Source: Paracoccus seriniphilus
GTDB lineage: Bacteria > Pseudomonadota > Alphaproteobacteria > Rhodobacterales > Rhodobacteraceae
Direction of reading: 5' to 3'
DNA: 64,000 bases
NCBI RefSeq assembly: GCF_028553745.1
Contig: NZ_CP067130.1
Location: 372,001-436,000 of the forward strand
The notes under the pieces were generated by a model. It saw nothing but the letters and a program-made list of their open reading frames with translations, did no database searches and was not told the origin of the DNA. Each line of letters begins with the position of its first letter. Within the stretch, counting starts at the first letter, position 1. The translations under genes were made by a program, and so were the position numbers. Of the stretch, positions 54,200 through 63,270 are shown in pieces.

Positions 54200-55756
54200 A
54201 TGACATTTTCGACCAACCGCCGCAGTCTTATGTTGGGGGCCACCGCGCTGGGGGCCGCCACCGTTCTGGGTCTTTCCGGCAAACCCCTGCGTGCCCAGAC
54301 ACCGTCTTCGGGCGGAACGCTGCGCCTCGGCATCGGCGGCTTTGATTCCGGCGAGACGTTGAACCCGCAGGCGACGGAAACGAAATACATGCAGCACCTG
54401 CAATGGCAGCTGCGCAACAACCTGGTCGAGGTCGGCGCCGGTGGCGTTCTGGTCCCCGAACTGGCCACCAGTTGGGAGGCCAATGACGATCTGACCATCT
54501 GGACCTTCAAGCTGCGTCAGGGGATCGAATTTCACAATGGCAAGACCATGGATGCCGATGACGTCGTCTTCTCGGTCAATCTGCACCGCGGCGAGGACAG
54601 CTTCTCGCAGGTCAAGGCCCTGGCGGCCGTCATCGCAGATGTTCAGGCCAGCGCGCCAGACGAGGTGACCTTTACGCTGAATGCGCCCAACGCGGGCTTT
54701 CCCGCGGTTCTGTCGCTGACCTGCATGTATATTGTCCCGGCCGATGACATGAATTTCGACGCGGGCATCGGTACCGGTCCCTATATCCTGGAATCCTACG
54801 AGCCCGGCGTGAAATCCGTCGTGCGCAAGAACCCCAACTACTGGAAGGAAGGGCGCGGGCATTTCGACTCGGTCGAAATGCTGGCCATCCGCGACGTGAA
54901 TGCCCGGACCACGGCGCTGCAAACCGGCCAGATCGATGCCATGAATGCCGTGGACACCACCACCGCCCCGTTGCTGGCGGCCATGCCGGGGATCGACCTG
55001 ATCCAGACGCAGGGCAAGGTGCATTATGCCTTCAGCATGCTGACCACCGATCCGCTGTTTTCCGATCCGCGCGTGCGCAAGGCGATGAAACTGTCGATCA
55101 ATCGCCAGGATATCGTCGACAAGGTTCTGAACGGCTTTGGTTCGATCGCCAATGACCAGCCGATTTCCAGCGCCTATCAGTATTACGATCCCTCGCTGGC
55201 GCAGCATGAATATGACCCCGAACAGGCCAGATCGCTGCTGAAGGCCGCAGGGGCCGAGGGGCTGACCACCACGCTTCACGCCTCGGACACGCCCTTCACG
55301 GGGGCCGTCGACGCCGCGCAATTGTTCAGCGGCCATGCCGCCGCCGCCGGCGTCAATATCACCGTCGCACGCGAGCCCGAGGATGGCTATTGGACCAATA
55401 TCTGGGGCAAGAAACCGTTCTTCGCCACCCGCTGGTCCGGTCGCGCGAATGAAGACCTGATGCTGTCGCTGGCCTATTCCCGCGAATCTCTTGGCGATTA
55501 CAATGAAACCAACTGGGACAATGAGGCCTTCAATCTGGCGCTGAATGCCGCGCGCTCGGAAAAGGATGATGCGAAACGTCGCGCCCTTTACGCCGAATGT
55601 CAGGCCATCATCGCCGAAGAAGGCGGCATGATCGCGCCGGTCTGGGCCGATCTTCTGGATGCCAAATCCAGCAAGCTGTCCACCGGAGAGAAAATCTCGG
55701 GCGACTGGGATCTGGATGGCAACCGCTGCGCGGAACGCTGGTGGTTCAACGCCTGA
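54200..55756 (+). CDS. Family 5 ABC transporter substrate-binding protein (peptide type)
   Basis: A 518-residue periplasmic receptor from ATG 54200. The N-terminus has NRRSLMLGATALG, a twin-arginine-like signal, with likely cleavage near LRAQ (about residue 34). The mature protein shows SBP_bac_5 features: ELATSWEANDDLTIWTFKLRQGIEFHNGK, the MDADDVVFSV segment and DPRVRKAMKLSINRQDIVD. No permease genes are near; the nearest orphan is the DppBC-DF set at 43644-47102, which lacks a receptor. It is followed by a hairpin and then by hydroxyacid dehydrogenase and aminotransferase genes on the same strand. Confidence 0.9.
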   Translation: MTFSTNRRSLMLGATALGAATVLGLSGKPLRAQTPSSGGTLRLGIGGFDSGETLNPQATETKYMQHLQWQLRNNLVEVGAGGVLVPELATSWEANDDLTIWTFKLRQGIEFHNGKTMDADDVVFSVNLHRGEDSFSQVKALAAVIADVQASAPDEVTFTLNAPNAGFPAVLSLTCMYIVPADDMNFDAGIGTGPYILESYEPGVKSVVRKNPNYWKEGRGHFDSVEMLAIRDVNARTTALQTGQIDAMNAVDTTTAPLLAAMPGIDLIQTQGKVHYAFSMLTTDPLFSDPRVRKAMKLSINRQDIVDKVLNGFGSIANDQPISSAYQYYDPSLAQHEYDPEQARSLLKAAGAEGLTTTLHASDTPFTGAVDAAQLFSGHAAAAGVNITVAREPEDGYWTNIWGKKPFFATRWSGRANEDLMLSLAYSRESLGDYNETNWDNEAFNLALNAARSEKDDAKRRALYAECQAIIAEEGGMIAPVWADLLDAKSSKLSTGEKISGDWDLDGNRCAERWWFNA

Positions 55757-55769
55757 TCCGTCACGAACG

Positions 55770-55810
55770 GCCGCCGCGCCCCCTGTCCGGCAGGGCGCGC
55801 GGCGGCTTCT
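55770..55810 (+). terminator. GC hairpin after the binding protein gene
   Basis: GCCGCCGCGCCC pairs with GGGCGCGCGGCGGC, leaving a two-base bulge and a short loop, then TTCT. The T tract is weak, so it may only reduce read-through into the next gene and favour high receptor levels. Confidence 0.5.
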
Positions 55811-55832
55811 GCAACACTGAAAAGTCACAAGA

Positions 55833-57203
55833 ATGAATGAAAAACTGAATGCGCTTCTGGCGCAGTTGCAGCCGCAATTTGCCGAGCGGCTGGTGACCTC
55901 TGAGGCCATGCGCGAACATCACGGCAGCGGCGAAAGCCATCTTCCCCCCGCATGGCCTGACGCGGTGATCATGGTGCGCTCGACGCAAGAGGTCTCGGAT
56001 GTGCTGGCCGCCTGCAACGAACACGAGGTGCCGGTGATCCCCTTTGGCGCGGGCTCATCCATCGAAGGGCAGATCCATGCGCCTCATGGCGGCATCAGCC
56101 TGGACATGTCGGCCATGGATGCAATCCTGTCGGTTGAAGAGGCCGATATGGATTGCACCGTGCAATGCGGTGTCACCCGCCAGGCCCTGAACGAGCATCT
56201 TCGCGCAACGGGGTTGTTCTTTCCGGTCGATCTGGGTGCCCATGCGACCCTGGGCGGCATGGCGGCCACGCGGGCCTCGGGCACGACAACGGTGCGCTAT
56301 GGCTCGATGCGCGATCTGGTGCTTGGACTGACGGTCGTCATGCCCGATGGAGAGATCATCAGGACCGGGGGGCGGGCCCGCAAATCATCCGCAGGCTATG
56401 ACCTGACCCGCCTGATGGTCGGCTCGGAAGGGACGCTTGGCGTCATTACCGAACTGACCCTGCGCCTGTTCGGCATCCCCGAGGCCTCGCAAACCGCCAT
56501 GTGCAGCTTTGACAGCATTCAAGAGGCCACGGAAACCGTGGTCATGGCCTTGCAATGCGGGCTGGCGCTGAACCGGATCGAGCTGGCCGACACCCTGCAG
56601 ATGCAGGCGATCAACCGCTACTCCAGGGCCGATCTGCCGGAATCTCCGACGTTGTGGGTCGAAATGACCGGCGCGGCCCCCACGGTCGAAAACGACATGG
56701 ATACATTCGAAGGGCTGGCCGAAAGCGCCCGCAAGTTCGAACGCGCCACATCTGCCGAAGACGCCAGCCGCATCTGGCGTATCCGTCATGACGCGCTTTA
56801 TGCCTCGCGCGCACTGCGTCCCGGCATCAAGGGGATTTCCACCGATGTCTGTGTGCCGATCTCGGCCCTGCCCTCATGTATCGGCGCGATACAGGAGGTG
56901 ATCGCAACGACCTCTATCCAGGCACCTTTGGTCGGTCATGTCGGAGACGGGAATTTCCATCTGGTCCTGCTGTACGATCCCGCAGATGAGGATGAAATCC
57001 GCGAAGCCCGCCATATCAACGGCAGCCTGATCAAGATGGCGATCGAAATGGGTGGCACCTGCACCGGCGAACATGGCGTCGGGCTGGGCAAGAAAGCCTA
57101 TCTGCCCGCCGAACATGGCCCCGCCCTTGGTGTCATGCGCCGCATAAAGCGCGCGCTGGACCCCCAGAACATCATGAACCCCGGCAAGATCTTCGATCTT
57201 TAG
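55833..57203 (+). CDS. FAD-linked D-2-hydroxyacid dehydrogenase (D-lactate dehydrogenase/GlcD family)
   Basis: A 456-residue flavoprotein of the VAO/PCMH fold. The FAD domain shows VIPFGAGSSIEGQ (about residues 71-83), GGMAATRASGTTTVRYG near 146 and MVGSEGTLGVITELTL near 198-213. The C-terminal substrate domain shows GHVGDGNFHL and GEHGVGLGKK, the metal and active-site motifs of D-lactate dehydrogenases. It oxidises a D-2-hydroxyacid to the 2-oxoacid and passes electrons to quinone or cytochrome. With a HisC-like aminotransferase next (16 bp), imidazole-lactate or another amino-acid-derived hydroxyacid is an attractive but unproven substrate. Confidence 0.9.
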   Translation: MNEKLNALLAQLQPQFAERLVTSEAMREHHGSGESHLPPAWPDAVIMVRSTQEVSDVLAACNEHEVPVIPFGAGSSIEGQIHAPHGGISLDMSAMDAILSVEEADMDCTVQCGVTRQALNEHLRATGLFFPVDLGAHATLGGMAATRASGTTTVRYGSMRDLVLGLTVVMPDGEIIRTGGRARKSSAGYDLTRLMVGSEGTLGVITELTLRLFGIPEASQTAMCSFDSIQEATETVVMALQCGLALNRIELADTLQMQAINRYSRADLPESPTLWVEMTGAAPTVENDMDTFEGLAESARKFERATSAEDASRIWRIRHDALYASRALRPGIKGISTDVCVPISALPSCIGAIQEVIATTSIQAPLVGHVGDGNFHLVLLYDPADEDEIREARHINGSLIKMAIEMGGTCTGEHGVGLGKKAYLPAEHGPALGVMRRIKRALDPQNIMNPGKIFDL

Positions 57204-57218
57204 TGCACAGGACATCGC

Positions 57219-58316
57219 ATGACCGCATCCTTTCCCCGTGACCTGATCCGTCAGGAAGTCGCCAATCTGCCCACCTACAATGCCGGGCTTGCCATGGACC
57301 GCTTCAAGGCCACCTATGGCATCGACTGCCTTGCCAAGCTGGACAGCAACGAAAGCCCGCTTGGCCCCTCGCCCCGTGCCATCGAGGCCATGCAACAGGC
57401 GGCTGCCGGAGTGGCGCGCTATCCCGATGCCGCGAATATGTCCCTGCGCGCGCTGGTTGGGGAACTGACCGGCACACAGCCGGAAAACGTCATCTTCGGC
57501 AATGGTTCGGAAGACCTGATCGGCGCGCTGTTTCGTGCCGTGATCCGTCCACAGGATCACGTGGTGACGATCTGCCCCAGCTTTGGCCTGCATGAATTCG
57601 GCGCGCTGACATTCGGCGCAAGGGTCACCAAGGTGCCCTTCAACGACGATTGGTCCTTCCCGGTCGAGGCCCTTTGTCAGCAGCTGCAGCGGAAACCGCG
57701 TGTGCTGATCTTTTCCTCTCCCAGCAATCCCGCCGGACCTGCCATCTCGGAACAGCAGTTCCGCCGGATCCTGACCGCAGCCGACCCCGAGACATTGATC
57801 TGTTTCGACGAAGCCTATGTCGAGTTCGTCGCGCCCGGCCAACGCTTTGACGCCTTGGCCGTGCTGGCGGAAAGCCGCAATCCCGCCATCGTCCTGCGCA
57901 CGTTTTCCAAGGCCTATGGTCTTGCAGGGGCGCGGGTCGGCTATGGCATCGCCAGCGATCCGCAGTTGATTCAGGCGATGATGAAGACCCGCAATCCCTT
58001 TGGCGTGAACGCGCTGGCCGCCAGTGCCGCTGCCGAGGCATTGAAGGACAGCGCCCATCTGGCCCGCGTGGTCGCGCAGGCAACGCAGGAACGCGAACGC
58101 ATCGCCGCCGCACTTTCTGCCAAGGGCTTTGCCTGCGCGCCATCGCAGGCGAATTTCCTGTTTTTCGATACGGGTGCCCCGGCCCATATCCTTGCCGAAA
58201 AGCTGCGCGGCAAGGGCGTGCTGATCAAGGCATGGCAGGAAGCGCCCTATGAAAACTGGGCCCGCGTCACCATGGGATCACCTGCCGAGAACGATATCTT
58301 CCTCGGCGCGCTATGA
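57219..58316 (+). CDS. Class I/II aminotransferase, histidinol-phosphate aminotransferase-like
   Basis: A 365-residue PLP enzyme of the HisC group. It shows LDSNESPLGPSP (residues 41-52), YPDAANMSLRALVGELTG, the NPAGPA segment with the PLP-pyridine Asp in ICFDEAYVEF, and the Schiff-base Lys in RTFSKAYGLAGARVGYG (about residue 231). Some HisC-like enzymes act in synthesis and others on aromatic amino acids. Here it sits after a binding protein and a D-2-hydroxyacid dehydrogenase and far from other his genes, so a catabolic transamination is more likely than histidine synthesis. It ends 4 bp before the convergent Fic gene. Confidence 0.88.
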   Translation: MTASFPRDLIRQEVANLPTYNAGLAMDRFKATYGIDCLAKLDSNESPLGPSPRAIEAMQQAAAGVARYPDAANMSLRALVGELTGTQPENVIFGNGSEDLIGALFRAVIRPQDHVVTICPSFGLHEFGALTFGARVTKVPFNDDWSFPVEALCQQLQRKPRVLIFSSPSNPAGPAISEQQFRRILTAADPETLICFDEAYVEFVAPGQRFDALAVLAESRNPAIVLRTFSKAYGLAGARVGYGIASDPQLIQAMMKTRNPFGVNALAASAAAEALKDSAHLARVVAQATQERERIAAALSAKGFACAPSQANFLFFDTGAPAHILAEKLRGKGVLIKAWQEAPYENWARVTMGSPAENDIFLGAL

Positions 58317-58320
58317 CCGA

Positions 58321-59442
58321 TCACCGGGCGTCGGCACCCTCGTCCAGCTTCAGCCAATACCGCGTGTGCCGACGCTCACCCGTTCTGCGAAGCGCCCCTT
58401 TCTGAACAAGATCATGCAGATCGCGCGTCGCCGTGGCGCGCGAGGTGCCGGTGATCTTCAGATAGTTCTCGGCACTCAGCCCTCCCGTGAATCCGGCAGG
58501 CCCCTCGCGAAAGATCCGCGCGATGGCCTTGGCCTGCCGGTCATTCAGATGATCGCGATGGCGGTCGTAAAAGCGCGCCTTGGCGATGAAGAAGCCAACC
58601 CGATCCAGCGTGACCTGCTGCGCGGTCAGGACCGTCCGGGCAAACCAGACAAGCCAGCCGGTCACATCCAGAGATTTCTGGTGCTGTTCCAGCTGCGCGT
58701 AATAGCTCTTGCGTTCCTGCTCGATGGTAAAGGCCAGCGAGATCAGGCTGGGCTGGCCGATGTTCTGGGCCAGGGACTTCTCGGCCAGGGCCCGTCCCAG
58801 ACGCCCGTTGCCGTCCTCGAAAGGGTGGATGCTTTCAAAATAGAGATGCCCCAGCCCGGCCCGTGTCAATGCGGGCAAGGGCTGCGCGGCACCGGGGGCC
58901 GAGGCATTGAACCAGGCCAGATAGCGGTCCATTTCACCCGGAACCTGCGCCGATGGCGGTGCCTCGAAATGCACGGTCGGCCGATCCAGCCGCCCCGAGA
59001 CAATCTGCATTGCATCGGCATGCTGGCGGTATTCGCCGATGGTTTCCAGCCTGCGATCATGGGACAGCAGCATCCGGTGCCAGCGAAACAATGTCTGATG
59101 GGTCAGCTTGGCGGCAAAGCCCGAATAGACATCGACCATCATTTCCGCCACGCCCTGTTCGCGCGGCTTGGCCGGATAGCTGTCGGGGTCCAGGCCCAGT
59201 TGTCGCCGCAATGAGGACTGTACGCTCAGCCGGTCAAGGAATTCGCCCTCGATGGCGCTGGTCTGCATTGCCTCGTCGCTCAACAGTTCGATGCGCAGTT
59301 GCTCGCGCTCGGACGGGGTGACATGATGCACCGCGCCAAGGATTTCGCCCGATGACAGCAGGAATTTCTGCTCATGAACGTCCAGCGCCGCCGGGTCATA
59401 GCGAAAATTCGGCCAATCGGGATCGGTCCAATTCCAGGGCAT
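58321..59442 (-). CDS. Fic-family protein with N-terminal DUF4172 and C-terminal winged helix
   Basis: A 373-residue Fic protein. The core motif HPFEDGNGRLGR is at residues 206-217 with catalytic His206. This is the complete AMP-transfer motif. An inhibitory helix motif, TSAIEG, lies at 61-66 in the N-terminal domain, so the protein is a self-inhibited class II Fic enzyme. The C-terminus (about 310-370) is a winged-helix segment (LKITGTSRATATRDLHDLVQKG), as in many stand-alone Fic proteins, whose targets are unknown. The start codon lies inside the first of two operator-like repeats. No antitoxin gene adjoins it. Confidence 0.92.
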   Translation of the reverse strand: MPWNWTDPDWPNFRYDPAALDVHEQKFLLSSGEILGAVHHVTPSEREQLRIELLSDEAMQTSAIEGEFLDRLSVQSSLRRQLGLDPDSYPAKPREQGVAEMMVDVYSGFAAKLTHQTLFRWHRMLLSHDRRLETIGEYRQHADAMQIVSGRLDRPTVHFEAPPSAQVPGEMDRYLAWFNASAPGAAQPLPALTRAGLGHLYFESIHPFEDGNGRLGRALAEKSLAQNIGQPSLISLAFTIEQERKSYYAQLEQHQKSLDVTGWLVWFARTVLTAQQVTLDRVGFFIAKARFYDRHRDHLNDRQAKAIARIFREGPAGFTGGLSAENYLKITGTSRATATRDLHDLVQKGALRRTGERRHTRYWLKLDEGADAR

Positions 59443-59514
59443 GAGCGATAGAAGTCCTTTCTATAACTCATGCATCGGATAATATTGAGCGATAGAAGTC
59501 AATCCTATCGCTCA
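59442..59514. promoter_or_regulatory. Two operator-like inverted repeats at the fic gene start
   Basis: TGAGCGATAG, nine bases and CTATCGCTCA (59486-59514) form a perfect 10 bp inverted repeat. An imperfect copy, TGAGCGATAG, nine bases and CTATAACTCA (59442-59470), begins at the fic start codon. The copies are 44 bp apart and share TGAGCGATAGAAGTC as a direct repeat. Confidence 0.7.
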
Positions 59515-59551
59515 TTCCCCTTTGGTGCGCGGCGGCATCCCTGTTCCGGCG

Positions 59552-60283
59552 TCACAGATACCCGCGATAGGGCCGGCGCGTGAAACCCTGATGGACGTTG
59601 TTGATCATGGTCACGAAATCGAAGACCGGCAGATCGGTCGCGGCCTGAATGTCATGGGCATAGGGCGGCAGGTCCGAACATTCCAGCAGGATGGCCCCCA
59701 GGTCGGGATTGTCCTCTTGCAGCCTCAGCGCCCGCGCGACCGCCCCTGCCCGGATCGCATCATCGTCCAGCGTGCCGTCAGGATAGAAGATCGCCTGACG
59801 GAAGGGGGCGCAATCTTCCATGCCACCAATCGCCAGCGGAATATCGGCGGTGATGCCGGACCGTTCCAGATGCTCGCTCGACAGTTGCGACTGATCGGCG
59901 GTGATGATCCCCACGCGCCGTCCGGTGATCCTGTGCATGAAGGGCACCTGCAGCAGGCTGGACATGAAGACCGGGATATCCACCGACGCCGCGATTTCCT
60001 GCTGGAACAGCGCCATGAAGCCACAGGCCCCGGTAATGGCGCGAACGCCTTCGGCTTCCAGCTTGCGGGCGGCCTCTTTGAAAGGCTCCAGCAGGGACAG
60101 GTCGCGGTCAAAGATCAGCCGGTGATTGTCGGCGCCCTCGGCCACCGCATATCGCACCGGGAAATCATAGGTCGTCGCATTGGCGACATTGCCCGGAACA
60201 TAGGGATATTCGCAATCAAGGACGATGATCCCGATTGTCTCGCCTGCCCAGTTCTGGCTCTTCTTCCGCGTCTTGTAGATCAT
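59552..60283 (-). CDS. Aspartate/glutamate racemase superfamily protein
   Basis: A 243-residue protein from ATG 60283 (MIYKTRKKSQNWAGETIGII); the longer reading to 60358 is discarded. The two active-site cysteines of the superfamily appear as GACGFM (about residue 86) and LLECSDLPPYA (about residue 202). Members include Asp, Glu and hydantoin racemases and maleate isomerase. Here the motif around the first Cys is that of uncharacterised stand-alone members. It is the last gene of a leftward set with the amino acid ABC transporter, so an imported amino acid or cyclic derivative is the probable substrate. Confidence 0.86.
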   Translation of the reverse strand: MIYKTRKKSQNWAGETIGIIVLDCEYPYVPGNVANATTYDFPVRYAVAEGADNHRLIFDRDLSLLEPFKEAARKLEAEGVRAITGACGFMALFQQEIAASVDIPVFMSSLLQVPFMHRITGRRVGIITADQSQLSSEHLERSGITADIPLAIGGMEDCAPFRQAIFYPDGTLDDDAIRAGAVARALRLQEDNPDLGAILLECSDLPPYAHDIQAATDLPVFDFVTMINNVHQGFTRRPYRGYL

Positions 60284-60363
60284 GGGATGTTCTTTGCCCT
60301 GCCTTGCTTTGGGGGGTGTTCCGGGGCGGAAACGGGGGCCCGGTCGGGGCCCCCGCATCTGGA

Positions 60364-61188
60364 TTACTGGACCAGCCGTGGTTCGCCGACATCCGTGGCG
60401 GTGCCCGGCATGCCGAATTCGACCATGATTTCCGTCAAACGGCCCGAGTCATGCAGATCGGTGACAATCTCGTTGATCGCACCCAGCAGATCGTCATTGC
60501 CCTTGGCCATCGGCAGCCCTGCCTGCGGCGGCGCGACCGAGGCCGCCACGCGTTCGTCGGGTTCGGTGACCACAAGCTTGATGTCCGTCAGCGCACCGCC
60601 CTGCTGGGCCGCCGTGCCGATGGCCATGCCGTCGATGGCGACCTCGATGCGGCTGGATTCAAGATCCTGATACAGCGCGACATAGTTGTTATACAGGCGC
60701 AGATCATCGCCAAGGATCTTCTTGAGCTCATTCACCCAGAGATAACCCTGAACGGTGCCGACCGGACGGCCCTCGAGCCCGGAAACCGTCGCCACGCCAT
60801 CACGTGAAAACAGCCCCATCTGGTCGATATACAGCGGCAGGGACATGTCGACGACCTTGCCCCTTTCCGCCGTGCGGTAGAAATTGCCGATGGCAAGATC
60901 GGCGCGCCCGGATACGACATAGGGAATGGCGGTGGCATATTCGACCTGTTCGACCTTGATCTTCAGGCATTCGCGCGCGGCGATTTCCTTGACGATCTCG
61001 CCGTCGATCCCGGTCACGTCATCTTCGCTCAGCGGCGTCGAAAAGGGCGGGAACGTCGGCGCGGCGATGGTCAGAAAGCCCTCATCGACGGTCGTGACCT
61101 GATGCTGCGGCGTGCAATCCTGGGCGACGGCCTGCGTTGCCGCCAGAAGCGAGATCGCGGCAAGACCGGTTGAAACGACATTTTTCAT
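60364..61188 (-). CDS. Polar amino acid ABC transporter substrate-binding protein (family 3)
   Basis: A 274-residue periplasmic receptor. A Sec signal (MKNVVSTGLAAISLLAATQAVAQ) ends near residue 23. The mature protein has the SBP_bac_3 layout (FPPFSTPLSEDDVTGIDGEIVKEIAA, SGRADLAIGNFYRTAERGKVVDMSLPLY, GTVQGYLWVNELKK). It lies 29 bp downstream of the permease genes and 80 bp upstream of the racemase-family gene. The ligand is unknown. Confidence 0.92.
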   Translation of the reverse strand: MKNVVSTGLAAISLLAATQAVAQDCTPQHQVTTVDEGFLTIAAPTFPPFSTPLSEDDVTGIDGEIVKEIAARECLKIKVEQVEYATAIPYVVSGRADLAIGNFYRTAERGKVVDMSLPLYIDQMGLFSRDGVATVSGLEGRPVGTVQGYLWVNELKKILGDDLRLYNNYVALYQDLESSRIEVAIDGMAIGTAAQQGGALTDIKLVVTEPDERVAASVAPPQAGLPMAKGNDDLLGAINEIVTDLHDSGRLTEIMVEFGMPGTATDVGEPRLVQ

Positions 61189-61217
61189 ATCGGCACCTTC
61201 CTGTTGAGTGATTGGTT

Positions 61218-61871
61218 TTAGTATTTCCTGCGGTTTTCAATCCAATGAACGATCATCGTCATCGGAATGCAGACCATCAGATACAGCAGCCCGGCAAGAA
61301 CCAGGGCCGGCAGGTATTGGAACGTATTGGCCCCAATTTCATAGGCCTTGCTGGTCAGTTCCGGCAAAGCAATGGCAAAGCACAGCGAGGTGGTCTGAAA
61401 GATCAGGATGGCAAAGCCCAGCAGCGCGGGAATGGCAATCTTCAGCCCCTGCGGCATGATCACGAAACGCATCATGTCCATGCGGTTAAGTCCCACGGCC
61501 ATCGCGGCCTCGCGCTGGCCCGCCGGCACCGATTGCAGCCCGGCACGGATGATCTCGCTGGTATAGGCCGCCGTTGTCCAGCTGAGCGCGACAACGCTGG
61601 CCCCAAAGGAACTGAGCGTCAGCCCGGCCGAGGGCAGGCCGAAATAGGCGAATTGCAACAGCACCAGCGAGGGTGCCCCGCGACCGATTTCAACCACCAC
61701 CAGCGCCAGCGCATTGGACATGCGTGATTTCGACATCACGCCCAGGGACAGCAGAAAGCCGAAGGGCAGGCCGATCAGCAGGCTGACCATGGTGACCATC
61801 ACGCTCACCTTCAGACCGGAAACCAGGTCGGGCAGCCAGTCTCCGCCTTGTGACAGAATCGTCGAGATCAT
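61218..61871 (-). CDS. Amino acid ABC transporter permease (HisM/GlnP-like)
   Basis: A 217-residue permease starting at ATG 61871 (MISTILSQGGDWLPDLVSG). A longer frame to 62606 overlaps two other genes and is an artefact. The segment VSMVTMVSLLIGLPFGFLL-like first helix, the EIGRGAPSLVLLQFAYFG region and the EAA loop REAAMAVGLNRMDMMRFVIMPQGLKIAIP are typical of polar amino acid importers. Its start overlaps the stop of the other permease gene. Confidence 0.9.
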   Translation of the reverse strand: MISTILSQGGDWLPDLVSGLKVSVMVTMVSLLIGLPFGFLLSLGVMSKSRMSNALALVVVEIGRGAPSLVLLQFAYFGLPSAGLTLSSFGASVVALSWTTAAYTSEIIRAGLQSVPAGQREAAMAVGLNRMDMMRFVIMPQGLKIAIPALLGFAILIFQTTSLCFAIALPELTSKAYEIGANTFQYLPALVLAGLLYLMVCIPMTMIVHWIENRRKY

Positions 61872-62509
61872 CTGGACACCTTTTTCTGCATGCGGCTGCT
61901 GAGTTCGCGGGTGGCCCAGGCGACCGGCAGGCTGATCACGATATAGGCCAGCGCAACCATGCTGAAGACTTCCAGACCGCGATAGGTGGCCATGGCCTGC
62001 TGGTTGGCGACAAAGGTCATCTCTTTCACTCCGATGGTCGATGCGATGGCTGAATCCTTCAGCAGGCCGATCGCAAAGGTCGCAATGGCAGGCAGCGCCA
62101 CGCGGAACAGCTGCGGCAGGATGATCTGGGTCCAGATGCGCGTGCGGCTGACCCCCAGCGCGGCAGCGCCTTCCCATTGCCCTGCATGGATCGACAGCAG
62201 GGCACCGCGATATATCTCGGCCATATAGGCGGATGAAATCAGCCCCATCCCGATGACCGCGGCCGGAAAGGGATCGATGCGCAGATAGCCGCTGCCCACC
62301 CCGAAGAAGATGACGAACAGCCAGACGATGGGCGGGATCGAGCGGATGAAGGTGATCACCGATGCGCTGAGAAAGCGCAGCCAGGCCATGCGCGATACCC
62401 GCGCCATCATCATCGGCACGCCCAGCAACATGCCCGCCAGCAGCGACAGCAGCGTCAGGGCAATGGTCCAGGGCAGCCCGCTGAGGATTTTTCCAAGAAT
62501 CTCTGCCAT
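61868..62509 (-). CDS. Amino acid ABC transporter permease (HisQ/GlnP-like)
   Basis: A 213-residue permease from ATG 62509 (MAEILGKILSGLPWTIALTL), whose start overlaps the stop of the ATPase gene (TGATG). It shows FIRSIPPIVWLFVIFFGVG and the EAA loop QWEGAAALGVSRTRIWTQIILPQLFRVALP. It pairs with the 61218 permease to form the membrane channel. Confidence 0.91.
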   Translation of the reverse strand: MAEILGKILSGLPWTIALTLLSLLAGMLLGVPMMMARVSRMAWLRFLSASVITFIRSIPPIVWLFVIFFGVGSGYLRIDPFPAAVIGMGLISSAYMAEIYRGALLSIHAGQWEGAAALGVSRTRIWTQIILPQLFRVALPAIATFAIGLLKDSAIASTIGVKEMTFVANQQAMATYRGLEVFSMVALAYIVISLPVAWATRELSSRMQKKVSR

Positions 62510-63270
62510 CACCGGTCCCTGACCGCATGAAGGAAGCGCTGCGCACGTTCGGTCTGCGGGTTGCGCATGATTTCGGCACTGGGGCCATATTCGATGATCT
62601 TGCCATCCGCCATGATCATCACATGATCCGATACGCTTTCGGCGAAATGCATCTCGTGGGTCACGACGATCATGGTCATGCCCTCATCGGCCAGTTCGCG
62701 CATCACCGACAGCACCTCCAGCCCCAGTTCGGGGTCCAGCGCCGAGGTCGGCTCGTCAAACAGCATGACCTTGGGGTTCAGCGCCAGGGCGCGGGCAATG
62801 GCGATGCGCTGTTGCTGACCGCCCGAGCAGCGATGGGGATATTCTGCGGCCTTCGCCTCCAGCCCGACGCGGCGCAGCAATTCGATCGAGCGCGCATCCG
62901 CCTCGGCCTGCGATTTCCCCGCCACGCGCTTTTGCGCAAAGCTGACGTTTTCAAGAACCGTCATATGTGGAAACAGGTTGAAGGACTGAAACACCATGCC
63001 CGCCATGCGCCGCAACTGCAGGATCTCGCGCTGGCTGGGGTGGTTCTGGGCGTCGATGCGGACATCGGCCACTTCGATGGCGCCGCTGTCCGGGGTTTCA
63101 AGAAAGTTCAGGCAGCGCAGCAACGTGCTCTTGCCCGAGCCACTGGGTCCGATGATGGCCAGGACCTCGCCGGATTTCACGTCCAGATCGATTCCGCTAA
63201 GAACCTCAAGGGTGCCAAAGCTCTTGCTTAGCGAATCCACCCGAACAAGCGATTTTTCGTTTTTCGACAA
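62509..63270 (-). CDS. Amino acid ABC transporter ATP-binding protein (GlnQ/HisP-like)
   Basis: A 253-residue ATPase with Walker A GPSGSGKST (about residues 38-46), Q-loop FQSFNLFPHMTV, signature CSGGQQQR (a Cys replaces the usual Leu before SGGQ), Walker B VMLFDEPTSALDPE and switch VTHEMHFAESV. It is the first gene of the leftward amino acid importer operon. The 281 bp upstream (63271-63551) hold no gene that I can support. Confidence 0.93.
   Translation of the reverse strand: MSKNEKSLVRVDSLSKSFGTLEVLSGIDLDVKSGEVLAIIGPSGSGKSTLLRCLNFLETPDSGAIEVADVRIDAQNHPSQREILQLRRMAGMVFQSFNLFPHMTVLENVSFAQKRVAGKSQAEADARSIELLRRVGLEAKAAEYPHRCSGGQQQRIAIARALALNPKVMLFDEPTSALDPELGLEVLSVMRELADEGMTMIVVTHEMHFAESVSDHVMIMADGKIIEYGPSAEIMRNPQTERAQRFLHAVRDR

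Noticed and set aside
54113..55909. A 598-codon minus-strand frame opposite the family 5 receptor gene
   Set aside because: No recognisable domain, and the opposite strand encodes a convincing binding protein with signal peptide.
61218..62606. A 462-codon reading of the amino acid permease
   Set aside because: The added N-terminal part overlaps the second permease and the ATPase gene out of frame; ATG 61871 gives a normal permease length.
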